Source: Rhodobacter sp. (GTDB lineage Bacteria > Pseudomonadota > Alphaproteobacteria > Rhodobacterales > Rhodobacteraceae). From it: 64,000 bases of DNA. The position numbers were made by a program, and so were the translations under genes. The DNA lies in contig JADCEN010000015.1 in NCBI GenBank assembly GCA_020250175.1, positions 1-64,000 of the forward strand. Reading direction: 5' to 3'. Of this stretch, positions 26,774 through 35,219 are shown piece by piece (position 1 is the first letter of the stretch; every line of letters starts with the position of its first letter). The notes below the pieces were generated by a model. That model was not told the origin of the DNA. It saw only the letters and a program-made list of their open reading frames with translations, and searched no databases.

Positions 26774-28348
26774 TCAGTTCGCCAGCTTCAGGTCCATGAT
26801 CGCGGCACGCTGGAAGACCGGGGAATTGATGGTCTCGGGCATGATCACCCGATCAGCGTTATAGGCGACATTGCCCACCGGTTCGTAGATCGGCGCGAAG
26901 GGGAACTGCGACAGGATGTATTCGTGATAGGCGATGAAGTTCTTCGTGAACTCTTCGCCGGTCTTCGACCCTGTCATCGCAGTCGTGCGCAGTTCTTCGG
27001 CCTTCGGATCATTCCACATCGAGATGTTCGGATAGCCGGGGCGATCGCCGCCGAAGAACCAGTCCAGAATGGTGGCGTTGTCATAGAAGTAGGACCGCAC
27101 GGCAGCCTGATGGGTACCGGCCTTGTACTGGTCGCGGATGGTCGCGCTGTCGAAGGTCAGGATATCGGCTGCGAAGCCTGCATCTTTCAGCTGCGCCTGG
27201 ATGACTTCGGTCACGCGGCGGAAGTTCGAATCCGATTGCGTCCAGAGTGTGATCTCCAACGACTGGCCATCCTTGGCCCGGATGCCGTCGGCGCCTGCTA
27301 CCCAACCCGCTTCGTCCAGAAGGGTCTTGGCCTTGTCGAGATCGAACTTGATGCGGAACTGATCGGCCACCTTCTCTTCCGGCAAGGATGCGATCATGAA
27401 GGTCGACGGGATATTGCCAGCCCCGCCGAAGAGATTGTCCTTGATGGCCTGCTGGTTCACAGCCAGAGCCGCAGCCTGACGCACGCGGATATCATCGAAG
27501 GGGGCGGCAGTGACATTCATGACCAGGTACCAGATTTCCGAGTCAGGCATTGTCATGAGCTTGATGTTCGGCAGGCTGGCCGCTTCGGACAGAAACTCTT
27601 GCGGAACGCCCAGAAGCATGTCGACGCCGCCGGTCTGCAGTTCAAGGAACGAGGTCGAGGCCTCGCCGATCTCGCGCAGGCGGATGCGTTCGATATTGGC
27701 CGGGCCGGTGTTGGTCGCGTTCTTGGCACCCCAGGCGTAATCGTCGTTGCGGACGAGAACGGTTTCCTGCCCGACCGCAAAGCTTTCCAGCTTGTAGGGC
27801 CCCGTGCCCACGGCTTCGGTCAAGCCGTAGTTCTCGCCATCGGCTTTCCGGGCGCCGGGCTCCATGACACCGCCAAAGGGGGTGGACAGGTTGTAAAGCA
27901 GGTTCGGGTCCGGGCGCGTCATGTCCAGACGAAGGGTGTAGTCGCCGACTACGACAACTTCCTTGACGGCGCCCAGATAGTAATCAAAGTCCGTTCCTTT
28001 GAACATCGCCAGCCAGTCGGCCACCGCTTGGGCGTTGAAATCAACGCCGTTGTGGAACTTGACGCCCTTCTTAAGATGGAAGGTCCACTGCATCCCATCT
28101 GGCGCCTCTTCCCAGCTTTCCGCGAGGGCGGGCACGTAGCCGTGATTGGCGTCCTGTTCGATCAGGGTGTCGTAGATCAGGGTGCCGGCCACGTTCGAGT
28201 TGATGGCCTTGAGCATGTCATAGGTTGAAACGCCCACTTCGGAGCCCCTAAGCGCCGCGACAAGCTCGTCGGCAATGGCGGGCGAAGAGAAGCAGAGAAG
28301 AGCGCCCAGCCCCAGTCCCGCCCACAGGTGTCGGTGATGTTTCGTCAT
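26774..28348 (-). CDS. Dipeptide-type substrate-binding protein (DppA-like)
   Basis: 524 residues from ATG 28348, preceded by GAGAAGGA; a longer frame to 28711 lies inside the regulator gene. A signal peptide (MTKHHRHLWAGLGLGALL..SPAIA-DE) sends it to the periplasm. Family segments include YDTLIEQDANHGYVPALAESWE and FHLKKGVKFHNG. It selects the ligand, which in this neighbourhood (deacylases, racemase, M81 peptidase) could be short peptides or N-acylated, possibly D-, amino acids. Stop and start overlap with the upstream rpiR-type gene (TAATG), so regulator and transporter are one transcript. Confidence 0.9.
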   Translation of the reverse strand: MTKHHRHLWAGLGLGALLCFSSPAIADELVAALRGSEVGVSTYDMLKAINSNVAGTLIYDTLIEQDANHGYVPALAESWEEAPDGMQWTFHLKKGVKFHNGVDFNAQAVADWLAMFKGTDFDYYLGAVKEVVVVGDYTLRLDMTRPDPNLLYNLSTPFGGVMEPGARKADGENYGLTEAVGTGPYKLESFAVGQETVLVRNDDYAWGAKNATNTGPANIERIRLREIGEASTSFLELQTGGVDMLLGVPQEFLSEAASLPNIKLMTMPDSEIWYLVMNVTAAPFDDIRVRQAAALAVNQQAIKDNLFGGAGNIPSTFMIASLPEEKVADQFRIKFDLDKAKTLLDEAGWVAGADGIRAKDGQSLEITLWTQSDSNFRRVTEVIQAQLKDAGFAADILTFDSATIRDQYKAGTHQAAVRSYFYDNATILDWFFGGDRPGYPNISMWNDPKAEELRTTAMTGSKTGEEFTKNFIAYHEYILSQFPFAPIYEPVGNVAYNADRVIMPETINSPVFQRAAIMDLKLAN

Positions 28349-29280
28349 TATTCCTTCTCCCCTGTTGAAGTTGTGTTCTTGGATTTCTTTTTCTGGTTTC
28401 GACTGGGCCCGGTGTGGCCCACAAACTTGCCGTAATAGTCGGACACTTCGGCCATGCGGGTTTCCACTTCGGGCCCAAGCACGGTGAAGATGGCGTTCAG
28501 CATCAACCCAAGCAGGCTGACCATCGGCGTGGTCGCGTCCCAGAAGTGATTGAGATCGCTGGGCACGGCGAAAACCTCGGTTGCAACCTCGCGCCCCCAA
28601 TCGCAGTAGGTGTCGGTGACGAGGACGATAGGCATGCCCCGCGCCTTGGCGGATTGCGCAAGCTCCAGCGTCAGACGGGAATAGCGGCGACCATCCAAGA
28701 GGACGAGACAAGCCTCGTTCGGGTTGGCGGTCAGGACATCGGCAAAATGCCCGTCGGCCGAGGAAGCAAGTCGCACGCCCGGGCGCAGGTAGACCAGACT
28801 ATCTACAAAGTAATGGGCAAAGCCACGTTCAGCCTGAAAGCCAGCAACGTAAACCTCCCTGCGCGTGGCGAGCAGGTTGACGGCCCGCACAAAGCCGGCG
28901 GAAGCGGCCAGTTCATGCACGGTCAGGATGGCCGACATTTCCTTTTCCAGCGCCAGGCTCACCTCGACCGTGCCCCGACGCGAGCGTTCCTTGAACTCGC
29001 GCAACCGATCACTGGGAAGCCAGGCATGGGTGCCAATATCGGCCTGAAGCCGGGCCTTCAGCTCCTTGAAGTGCTTCAACCCGAGGGCGCGGCAGTAGCG
29101 TCCCAAGGTGGTCTCCGACACGCCGATCTTGCGCGCAGCCGAAGCTGCTGTCTCGAAGGGCAAGCTGGAGAGGTTTTCCATCATGTAGGTGGAAATCGCA
29201 CGCTCCGCGGGGGTAGCGCTCTCCCGGCTTTGTTCCAGCACTTGCCGAAGAGCCACGATAGGGGCTGATTCGTCCGCCAT
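28348..29280 (-). CDS. MurR/RpiR family transcriptional regulator
   Basis: 310 residues. An N-terminal HTH_6 domain (about residues 20-80: SLPFETAASAARKIGVSETTLGRYCRALG) is followed by a SIS sugar-isomerase fold near 130-260, with YVAGFQAERG and LLDGRRYSRL. RpiR proteins sense phosphorylated sugars or other small ligands; here the neighbours suggest an amino acid derivative. AAAGGGA precedes the ATG at 29280. A paralogue with the same unusual GFQAERG and DGRRYSRL wording is at 34183-35097, so the two probably control the two halves of this locus. A large inverted repeat sits upstream at 29313-29357. Confidence 0.9.
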   Translation of the reverse strand: MADESAPIVALRQVLEQSRESATPAERAISTYMMENLSSLPFETAASAARKIGVSETTLGRYCRALGLKHFKELKARLQADIGTHAWLPSDRLREFKERSRRGTVEVSLALEKEMSAILTVHELAASAGFVRAVNLLATRREVYVAGFQAERGFAHYFVDSLVYLRPGVRLASSADGHFADVLTANPNEACLVLLDGRRYSRLTLELAQSAKARGMPIVLVTDTYCDWGREVATEVFAVPSDLNHFWDATTPMVSLLGLMLNAIFTVLGPEVETRMAEVSDYYGKFVGHTGPSRNQKKKSKNTTSTGEKE

Positions 29281-29312
29281 TTAGATCCCTTTGCGACGTT
29301 ACAGGCTCAGAG

Positions 29313-29357
29313 TGGAGCTTTTCTGTCTTTGAGTCAATTCTTGCCAGAAAAACTCCA
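29313..29357. promoter_or_regulatory. 13-base inverted repeat upstream of the RpiR gene
   Basis: Left arm TGGAGCTTTTCTG (29313-29325) and right arm CAGAAAAACTCCA (29345-29357) are complementary except at one position, with 19 bases between. The repeat lies 33-77 bases before the regulator's ATG, in the region shared with the divergent HDAC-like gene. Size and place fit an operator for a dimeric or tetrameric RpiR protein. There is no adjacent T-tract as in a terminator. Confidence 0.55.
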
Positions 29358-29498
29358 TATTGCTATCAAGGGCTCGGGATCAAAAACTGCCCATGACATT
29401 TCGGCCATCGGTACCTGCTAGACGGGCGCGCCTGAAGGACTGGGAAACCGGGGCGGCACGTCCAGCGAGCTGACGCCGGCTTGGAACAGGAGAGAAAG

Positions 29499-30608
29499 AT
29501 GACGACAGCGTTCTACCATGACGAACGATGCCTGTGGCATTCCTGGGGGGAAGCCGTTCTGACCCTGCCGGTCGGCGGCTATGTTCAGCCGCCAGCGGGG
29601 ACCAGCCATCTGGAGAATCCTGAGACCAAACGCCGGTTCAAGAACCTGCTGGAGGTATCCGGCCTTTGGGACCATCTGGATGTGCGCAAGGCGGAACCGG
29701 TCACACTTGATGACATTCTGCGCGTCCATACCAAGGACTATGTCGATCTTTTCCGCGAAACCTCGGCCAGTGGCATGGCAGCACCTGGCAAGACATCCTT
29801 GATGGTGCGTCACAGTTTCGAGGCGGCCTCGCTTTCGGCCGGGCTGGTCAAGCGGGCGGTTGCTGATGTGCTGTCAGGTGGCATTCGCAACGCCTATGCC
29901 CTAGCAAGGCCGCCCGGACATCATGCCGAGCCAGGGGAAGGCATGGGCCTGTGCCTCCTCGCAAATATCGCGATCTCGCTGGAGGCTGCGCGCGCCGAGC
30001 ACGGACGCCTGCGGGTCGCGGTTTTCGACTGGGATGTTCACCACGGCAATGGGACCGAGACGATCTATTATGATCGGGATGACACCCTGACGATCTCGAT
30101 CCATCAGGCGGCAAACTATCCGGTAGACCGCGGGAAGGCCGAAGATCGGGGTCGGGGCGCAGGAGCGGGGTTCAACATCAATATCCCCCTCCTACCCGGC
30201 GGAGGCCATCAAAGCTACCTTGATGCCTTCGAACGAATTGTTGCTCCGGCGATGCGGCGTTTTGCGCCTGACCTGATCGTTGTCGCTTGCGGCTATGACG
30301 CCAACGGGCTGGATCCGATGGGACGGATGTTGGCCACATCGGACACGTTCCGCGCTCTGGCCGAAGGCACACTGGCCCTAGCCGAAGAGCTCTGCGACGG
30401 ACGCCTCCTCTGCGCGCATGAGGGAGGCTATTCGGAAGCCATGGTGCCGTTCTGCGGTCTGGCTGTCGTGGAAACCCTATTGGGGCGTCGGACCGATGTC
30501 GTCGATCCGGTGGCTGACAACCAGATGCTGCAGCAGCCCCCTGCCCCGTTCATCGACCTGCAGCGGGCAATGATCGACGCCCAGGCGCGGGATCTGGGCT
30601 TGGGCTAA
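29499..30608 (+). CDS. Class II histone deacetylase-like / acetylpolyamine amidohydrolase family protein
   Basis: 369 residues from ATG 29499 (MTTAFYHDE), with GGAGAG 5-10 bases upstream. The zinc-dependent deacetylase core is intact: RPPGHHAEPGEGMG (charge-relay histidines), DWDVHHGNGTE (metal Asp/His), and ACGYDANGLDPMG (second metal Asp). Bacterial relatives deacetylate acetylpolyamines or other N-acetylated small molecules. It is divergent from the rpiR/dpp operon and convergent with an SDR (3 bases between stops). In this setting an N-acyl amino acid or acyl-amine substrate is plausible. Confidence 0.87.
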   Translation: MTTAFYHDERCLWHSWGEAVLTLPVGGYVQPPAGTSHLENPETKRRFKNLLEVSGLWDHLDVRKAEPVTLDDILRVHTKDYVDLFRETSASGMAAPGKTSLMVRHSFEAASLSAGLVKRAVADVLSGGIRNAYALARPPGHHAEPGEGMGLCLLANIAISLEAARAEHGRLRVAVFDWDVHHGNGTETIYYDRDDTLTISIHQAANYPVDRGKAEDRGRGAGAGFNINIPLLPGGGHQSYLDAFERIVAPAMRRFAPDLIVVACGYDANGLDPMGRMLATSDTFRALAEGTLALAEELCDGRLLCAHEGGYSEAMVPFCGLAVVETLLGRRTDVVDPVADNQMLQQPPAPFIDLQRAMIDAQARDLGLG

Positions 30609-30611
30609 GGG

Positions 30612-31385
30612 TCAGAACGTCCCCGGATAGCCCCCGCCGTCCATCAGGATGTTCTGCCCGGTGACATAGCCGGCATGGTCGCTGCAGAGGAACGCGCAAA
30701 GGGCACCAAGCTCTTCGGGCCTGCCCATGCGGCCCGAAACCTCTTGTGCCTGCCAGAGGGCGACCTGCTCTTCAAAGCTGATGTCCTTGGCCGCGTGGCG
30801 GGCCTGTTCCAGAATGCGATCTGTCGCGAAAGTGCCGGGCAAAAGGTTGTTGATCGTCACATTGGCACGCGAGACCTCACGGGCAAGGCCAGCGACAAAA
30901 CCGGTCAGACCACTGCGGGCTGCGTTGGACAGGCAAAGCTCGGCGATCGGTGCCTTCACCGCGACCGATGTGATGTTCACGATCCGCCCATGTCGCCGCT
31001 CGATCATCGGGTCGATCACTGCCTTGATAAGGTCAATGGCCGACAGCATGTTCCCCTCAATCGCGCGCATCCAGTCGCTGCGATCAAAGTCCCGGAAATT
31101 GCCGAAGGGCGGACCGCCGCAGTTGGTGACAAGAATGTCGGGGTGGGGGATCGGCTGCAGCAGCAGGGCGCGCCCGTCTTCGGTCGCCACATCGGCCACA
31201 ACTGGGATAACGCGCCCTTTCGCAACGGCAGAGATCTCCTTGACCGCCGCGGCGACAGTCTCGGGATTCCGGCCGTTGATAACAACGTCCGCTCCCTCTG
31301 CTGCAAGGGCCGCCGCACAGGCCTTGCCGAGCCCCTTGCTTGAGGCACAGACCACCGCCGTCCTGCCTTTCAAACCCAAATCCAT
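30612..31385 (-). CDS. SDR family oxidoreductase lacking the usual YxxxK
   Basis: 257 residues of classical SDR length. The cofactor motif is CASSKGLGKA near residue 14, and NCGGPP replaces the common NNAG. The catalytic region reads NITSVAVKAPIAELCLSNAARSGL: where a Tyr-x-x-x-Lys pair is expected there is Leu-Ser-Asn-Ala-Ala-Arg. I recall a branch of bacterial SDRs with this LSN-x-x-R wording, so it is probably inherited rather than damaged. The reaction is uncertain. It is the last gene of a minus-strand set after the DapE-like deacylase (4-base gap). Confidence 0.8.
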   Translation of the reverse strand: MDLGLKGRTAVVCASSKGLGKACAAALAAEGADVVINGRNPETVAAAVKEISAVAKGRVIPVVADVATEDGRALLLQPIPHPDILVTNCGGPPFGNFRDFDRSDWMRAIEGNMLSAIDLIKAVIDPMIERRHGRIVNITSVAVKAPIAELCLSNAARSGLTGFVAGLAREVSRANVTINNLLPGTFATDRILEQARHAAKDISFEEQVALWQAQEVSGRMGRPEELGALCAFLCSDHAGYVTGQNILMDGGGYPGTF

Positions 31386-31389
31386 GTCT

Positions 31390-32583
31390 TTACCCCCTGC
31401 CCGTCATAGCTTTCGCGCCCCCGGCCGGGGCAGCCTTTGCGAGATAGTCGCGAAGGATCCGCCCATAAATCGCCTTCAAACCCACGATCTGTGCCACTTC
31501 GATCCGCTCATCAACCTGATGCATGGTCTTTCCGACAAGTCCAAACTCGACCACGGGGCAATGGCCGCGAACAAAGCGCGCGTCCGACGTGCCTCCGGTC
31601 GTTGAAAGCTCGGGCATGAGACCTGTCTCGGCCTTGATGGCAGCTGCGACAAGCTCGACAAGGGGGCCGGGTTGGGTGACGAAACTCTCCCCCCATACGT
31701 CCAGCGCGATCTCGAAACTGATGCCGGTCTCTGCGGTCATCCGTGCCGCTTCGCTTCTCAGCCAGGCATCGAGGCTGGCCGATGAATGGGCGTCGTTATA
31801 TCGAATGTTGACCTTGGCCACCGCCCGGGCGGGGATCACGTTGTCGGCCGTGTTGCCGGTGTCGATCGTGGTGATTGCCAGAGTCGTAGGGTCGAAATGC
31901 GCGGTTCCTTTGTCCAGTTCATGGCTGGCCAGCCCGTCCAGAAGCCGGACCAGCGCAGTCAACGGGTTCTTCGCGCGGTGAGGATAGGCGGAATGGCCCT
32001 GAACACCCGTAGCTGTGATCCGTGCCATCAGGGCCCCACGCCGGCCGATCTTGATCATGTCACCCAAGCGCTCGGGGCAGGTCGGCTCGCCCACAAGGCA
32101 GACATCCATCCGCTCGCCCGTGGCCTCCATCCAGTCAAGGATGGCGCGCGTACCATCGGCGCCGATGCCTTCTTCGTCGCCAGTGATAGTCAGGATGATC
32201 GCCGCGTCACTGGGGCTGGCTTGTTGCGCGAAGTCCACCGCCGCCGCGACAAAGGCAGCAACGCCTGTCTTCATGTCTGTCGCCCCGCGGCCCCAAAGTT
32301 GCCCGTCGACGATCTGCCCACCGAACGGGTCATGTGTCCATGCCGCTGCATCGCCCACCGGCACCACATCGGTATGACCATTGAACCCGAAGGTGCGCAG
32401 GGCACCTTTTGGTCCCCAACGAGCGAAGAGGTTGGCGATACCGTTGCGGTCAACCCGGTGGCATTCAAAGCCGCCAGAAGTCAGGAGTGCCTCAAGAAGT
32501 TGCAGTGCCTCGCCTTCGGCTGGCGTTACGGTGGGGCAGCGGATCAGCCGCGCTGAAAGGTCGACCGGATCAATCTGGGTCAT
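31390..32583 (-). CDS. M20 family N-acyl-amino acid deacylase (ArgE/DapE-like)
   Basis: 397 residues. It has the binuclear-zinc M20 pattern: [10 protein letters not shown] (first His, Asp), [10 protein letters not shown] (bridging Asp), [10 protein letters not shown] (general-base Glu pair) and a late His in GKTMHQVDE. The lid domain is in the middle. Closest in feel to succinyl-diaminopimelate desuccinylase / acetylornithine deacetylase. With no lysine-synthesis genes near, and an N-acylamino acid racemase and GNAT acyltransferase in the same locus, I infer that it removes the acyl (perhaps succinyl) group from N-acyl-L-amino acids. Overlaps the M81 gene by 4 bases. Confidence 0.85.
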   Translation of the reverse strand: MTQIDPVDLSARLIRCPTVTPAEGEALQLLEALLTSGGFECHRVDRNGIANLFARWGPKGALRTFGFNGHTDVVPVGDAAAWTHDPFGGQIVDGQLWGRGATDMKTGVAAFVAAAVDFAQQASPSDAAIILTITGDEEGIGADGTRAILDWMEATGERMDVCLVGEPTCPERLGDMIKIGRRGALMARITATGVQGHSAYPHRAKNPLTALVRLLDGLASHELDKGTAHFDPTTLAITTIDTGNTADNVIPARAVAKVNIRYNDAHSSASLDAWLRSEAARMTAETGISFEIALDVWGESFVTQPGPLVELVAAAIKAETGLMPELSTTGGTSDARFVRGHCPVVEFGLVGKTMHQVDERIEVAQIVGLKAIYGRILRDYLAKAAPAGGAKAMTGRG

Positions 32584-34103
32584 GTCTCGCCCCCTGAGTA
32601 AACTGTTTCCGGGTCAAGCGGCCAGACGGGCCGACGAACCTTGCGATAGGGCTTTCGCGTCAAATCGGGGGTGGCCAATGCACCGCTGTCGCAGACAATA
32701 ACCTTGCCTGCGATCGGTTCGAAGGCCGCGCGGAAGTGCTGCATGCTCTTTAGCGCCAGTACCGATTTTTCCAAAGGCATGATGCCGAACGCCGCCAGTT
32801 GCTGCCGGTCCAGCAACTGTTCGGGCTCGGTCACCACGAGAATATCGATCCCGTCGACCCGAAGCACCGCCGTCGTTCCGTAGGTCCGCTGAAGCCCGCC
32901 CAACATCGGACCATCGCCGCGAAAGGCGCCGTCCGACAGCTTCATGATCTGTCCCGACAGCCGAAGCGGCCCGCCGCCGAAGCCTGGATCGTTCTTGCCG
33001 CCCAAATCGACGGTCACAACCTCGCCCTCGCGATGGCGGTGCAACTCCTCGGCAAGTGCGGGGTCAACCATCGGGGCGAAGGCGGCGTTGGTCACTCCGG
33101 CATCCAGAAGTGCGTGTAGAAGATTGGTCGCATCGCCATAAGCCCCTGCGCCGGGATTGTCGGCATAATCGGCAATGACCAGCGGGCCCCGGCCCGGATC
33201 AAAGTCCCTGGCGATGTGTGCGGCCTCTTCGACGGTCAGGTAATCATTACCGCTGATGTGCCGGGCCTCCCAGATGGCGCGGGCATGGGCATCGGCAATT
33301 TCCGCCGCGCGCACCTCGGCCCCTGGTATCGCGCGGTCGAAGGTGACAAGCACGCTTGGCCCGGCCTCGCGGATGTCAGCCTCGGCGAAGCCTGCGTTGA
33401 GGGAAACAGAAAGGATGCCAAGCTCTGTCTCCTCTGTGCGGGCGCGGTCATATGCGGCCACCATCGGCCCCGTGTCCGAACGGCCCGAGGTCGCCTCCTC
33501 AAGCATCGGCGGCGCGCTGCGCAGGGTGGATGGACGTGTCTGGCCCGCCATGGTCGTATGAAGCAGGTGTGCGGCCCGGTACCCGGCAAGGCGAATGTCG
33601 ACATGCGGATAGGTCTTGTAGCTGACCCAGATCTGGGCAAGTTCCACCATCGCCTGCGTGGCATTGGCGTGCAGATCCAGCGTCACGGCAATTGGCAGGT
33701 CGGGGCCGACGATTTCGCGCAAGCGACGCAAGAGCTCTCCCTCGCCGTCTTCGCAGAACTCGACCACCTGTGCGCCATGAAGGCCAAGCAGGATGCCGTC
33801 CAACTGGCCCTTCTGCGCCCGCGCCGCGTCGCAGATGATCCCCGCAATATGCTCGAAGGCCTCGCGTGAGACCGGGCCCGCCGGGGCTGCGGTAGCGGAA
33901 ACCGTGTGAATCAAGATCCAGCCAAGCTCTTCCGCCGCCGCAAGGTATCCGGCAAGTTCGGTATTGTCGGCCGAACCGCGCAGGTCAATCGCTGCACTTC
34001 CCAGCGCAAGCGTGTCGGCCCGGAAGTCGCGCAGTTCTGTCAGTCCCTTCTTGAACGTGTTGTTTTCGGTGAAGAATTCGGCGGATAGGACGGTGAAGGG
34101 CAT
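32580..34103 (-). CDS. M81 family metallopeptidase (microcystinase C / MlrC-like)
   Basis: 507 residues, normal for MlrC-like proteins. The N-terminal DUF1485 part holds LLGLHGAQV and the metal site [12 protein letters not shown] followed by YKTYPHVD. The C-terminal MlrC part contains [13 protein letters not shown] and [14 protein letters not shown]. The founding member hydrolyses linear microcystin peptides. Most relatives sit beside Dpp-type transporters and racemases and probably cleave short or D-residue-containing peptides. No signal peptide, so it acts on imported substrate. It starts 79 bases downstream of the second RpiR gene on the same strand. Confidence 0.88.
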   Translation of the reverse strand: MPFTVLSAEFFTENNTFKKGLTELRDFRADTLALGSAAIDLRGSADNTELAGYLAAAEELGWILIHTVSATAAPAGPVSREAFEHIAGIICDAARAQKGQLDGILLGLHGAQVVEFCEDGEGELLRRLREIVGPDLPIAVTLDLHANATQAMVELAQIWVSYKTYPHVDIRLAGYRAAHLLHTTMAGQTRPSTLRSAPPMLEEATSGRSDTGPMVAAYDRARTEETELGILSVSLNAGFAEADIREAGPSVLVTFDRAIPGAEVRAAEIADAHARAIWEARHISGNDYLTVEEAAHIARDFDPGRGPLVIADYADNPGAGAYGDATNLLHALLDAGVTNAAFAPMVDPALAEELHRHREGEVVTVDLGGKNDPGFGGGPLRLSGQIMKLSDGAFRGDGPMLGGLQRTYGTTAVLRVDGIDILVVTEPEQLLDRQQLAAFGIMPLEKSVLALKSMQHFRAAFEPIAGKVIVCDSGALATPDLTRKPYRKVRRPVWPLDPETVYSGGET

Positions 34104-34182
34104 GGCGGTCTTTCAGGATACGGCGGGAGGGGGCGTCATGGCGCGGGCGGGATGCAAGAACCTTTCAGGTGTTTTCTCGCCC

Positions 34183-35097
34183 TTAGGCACTTGCGCGCTC
34201 GTCCTTCCCGACATGGCCGATGAACTGGTCGTAAAGTGTGCTGACGCTTTCCATGCGGGCCTCGACTTCTGCGGCGCCAAGGACCTTGAAGACACCGTTG
34301 GCAAGAAGGCCGATCAGGCTGCTCATGGCCGATGTCGCATCCCAGAAATGGTTCAGGTCCGTCTGCACGGTCAGGATCTCAGAGACTTTCCCGCGTGCCC
34401 AACTGCAATAGGGGTCCGAGATCAGCGTCACCGGGATTCCGCGTGCCTCGGCGGCGAAGGCAAGGTCCCGCGTCAGACGCGAATAGCGCCGTCCATCGAA
34501 AACGACGAGGCAGGTCTTTGACGGGTCCGACAGCAGGATTTCGGCAAAATGCCCCCCCGCAACATCCACCTGAAACACGCCGGGCCGCAGATATTGCAGG
34601 CTGTTTGCCAAACTCGCGCCATGCCCGCGCTCGGCCTGAAACCCGGCAACGAAGACCTTCGGACAATGGGCAAGGCGCTGCACGACACGGTCAAACTCTG
34701 CGGTGACAGCCAGGGCATAAACCGCCGTAAGGGCAGCGATTTCCTTTTCCAGCGCGATGGACAGTTGCCGGTTGCCCATCAGGCTGCGCTGATGAAATTC
34801 TTGCAGCTTGTCGCCGATCAGCCAGGCAGGTTCGCCCGAACCGGATCTAAGGCTCGCCTTCAGGTCCTTGATGTCGTCATAGCCGAGCGCCCGACAAAAC
34901 CGACTTATGGACGCCGCGCTGACCCCAGCCTTTTCAGCCAAGCTTGCGCCCGTCTCGAAGGGAAGGTCACCCAGATTGGCCAGAAGATGATCCGCGATGC
35001 GCCGTTCAACCTTGCTTGCAGAATTCGCACAGGCAGTCAGCCGGGCGATCAGCTCAGCAGAACGGTCGTCAGGCTTTTCGCTGACCAGTTCAGGCAA
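34183..35097 (-). CDS. MurR/RpiR family transcriptional regulator (second)
   Basis: 304 residues if translation begins at TTG 35097, which has AAAGGGAG seven bases upstream and gives an N-terminus similar in length to the paralogue at 28348. An ATG at 35148 in frame would add 17 residues but lies next to an operator-like palindrome and has no clear ribosome site. The HTH reads LPFETGASLAEKAGVSAASISRFCRALG and the SIS domain includes FVAGFQAERG and VFDGRRYSRL. It heads the M81/deacylase/SDR set and is divergent from the racemase/GNAT pair, so it probably controls both. Confidence 0.82.
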   Translation of the reverse strand: MPELVSEKPDDRSAELIARLTACANSASKVERRIADHLLANLGDLPFETGASLAEKAGVSAASISRFCRALGYDDIKDLKASLRSGSGEPAWLIGDKLQEFHQRSLMGNRQLSIALEKEIAALTAVYALAVTAEFDRVVQRLAHCPKVFVAGFQAERGHGASLANSLQYLRPGVFQVDVAGGHFAEILLSDPSKTCLVVFDGRRYSRLTRDLAFAAEARGIPVTLISDPYCSWARGKVSEILTVQTDLNHFWDATSAMSSLIGLLANGVFKVLGAAEVEARMESVSTLYDQFIGHVGKDERASA

Positions 35098-35099
35098 AA

Positions 35100-35128
35100 T
35101 GGCACTCCCTTTGGAAAGAAAAGTGCCA
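35100..35128. repeat. Inverted repeat enclosing the ribosome site of the second RpiR gene
   Basis: TGGCACT (35100-35106) and AGTGCCA (35122-35128) are perfect 7-base complements with 15 bases between. On the minus strand the Shine-Dalgarno AAAGGGAG for the TTG start falls in the loop and at the stem edge. It could be an operator or an RNA hairpin that limits translation. Which applies depends on the true start. Confidence 0.45.
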
Positions 35129-35150
35129 GACAGCGCACATCGGGTCAATA

Positions 35151-35168
35151 TTGAAAGGAAGCTTTCAA
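35151..35168. promoter_or_regulatory. Palindromic operator candidate between rpiR-type gene and racemase gene
   Basis: TTGAAAG-GAAG-CTTTCAA is a perfect 7-base-arm palindrome in the 122-base divergent region, 52 bases before the racemase start and 54 bases before the TTG start of the regulator. TTGAAA/TTTCAA half sites suit RpiR-type winged helices. I infer that this is the binding site for the adjacent regulator. Confidence 0.55.
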
Positions 35169-35219
35169 ACTGCTAGCCTGCACCTGAACGCCAAGCTGAA
35201 TGCCTTGCAGGAGGGACCA

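Noticed and set aside
26771-28228. 485-codon open frame on the plus strand
   Set aside because: It mirrors the DppA-like gene on the other strand and shows no domain or ribosome site.
31390-32583. Assignment as dapE of lysine biosynthesis
   Set aside because: No lysine genes nearby; the gene lies in a regulated peptide/D-amino acid locus, so a catabolic deacylase is more likely.
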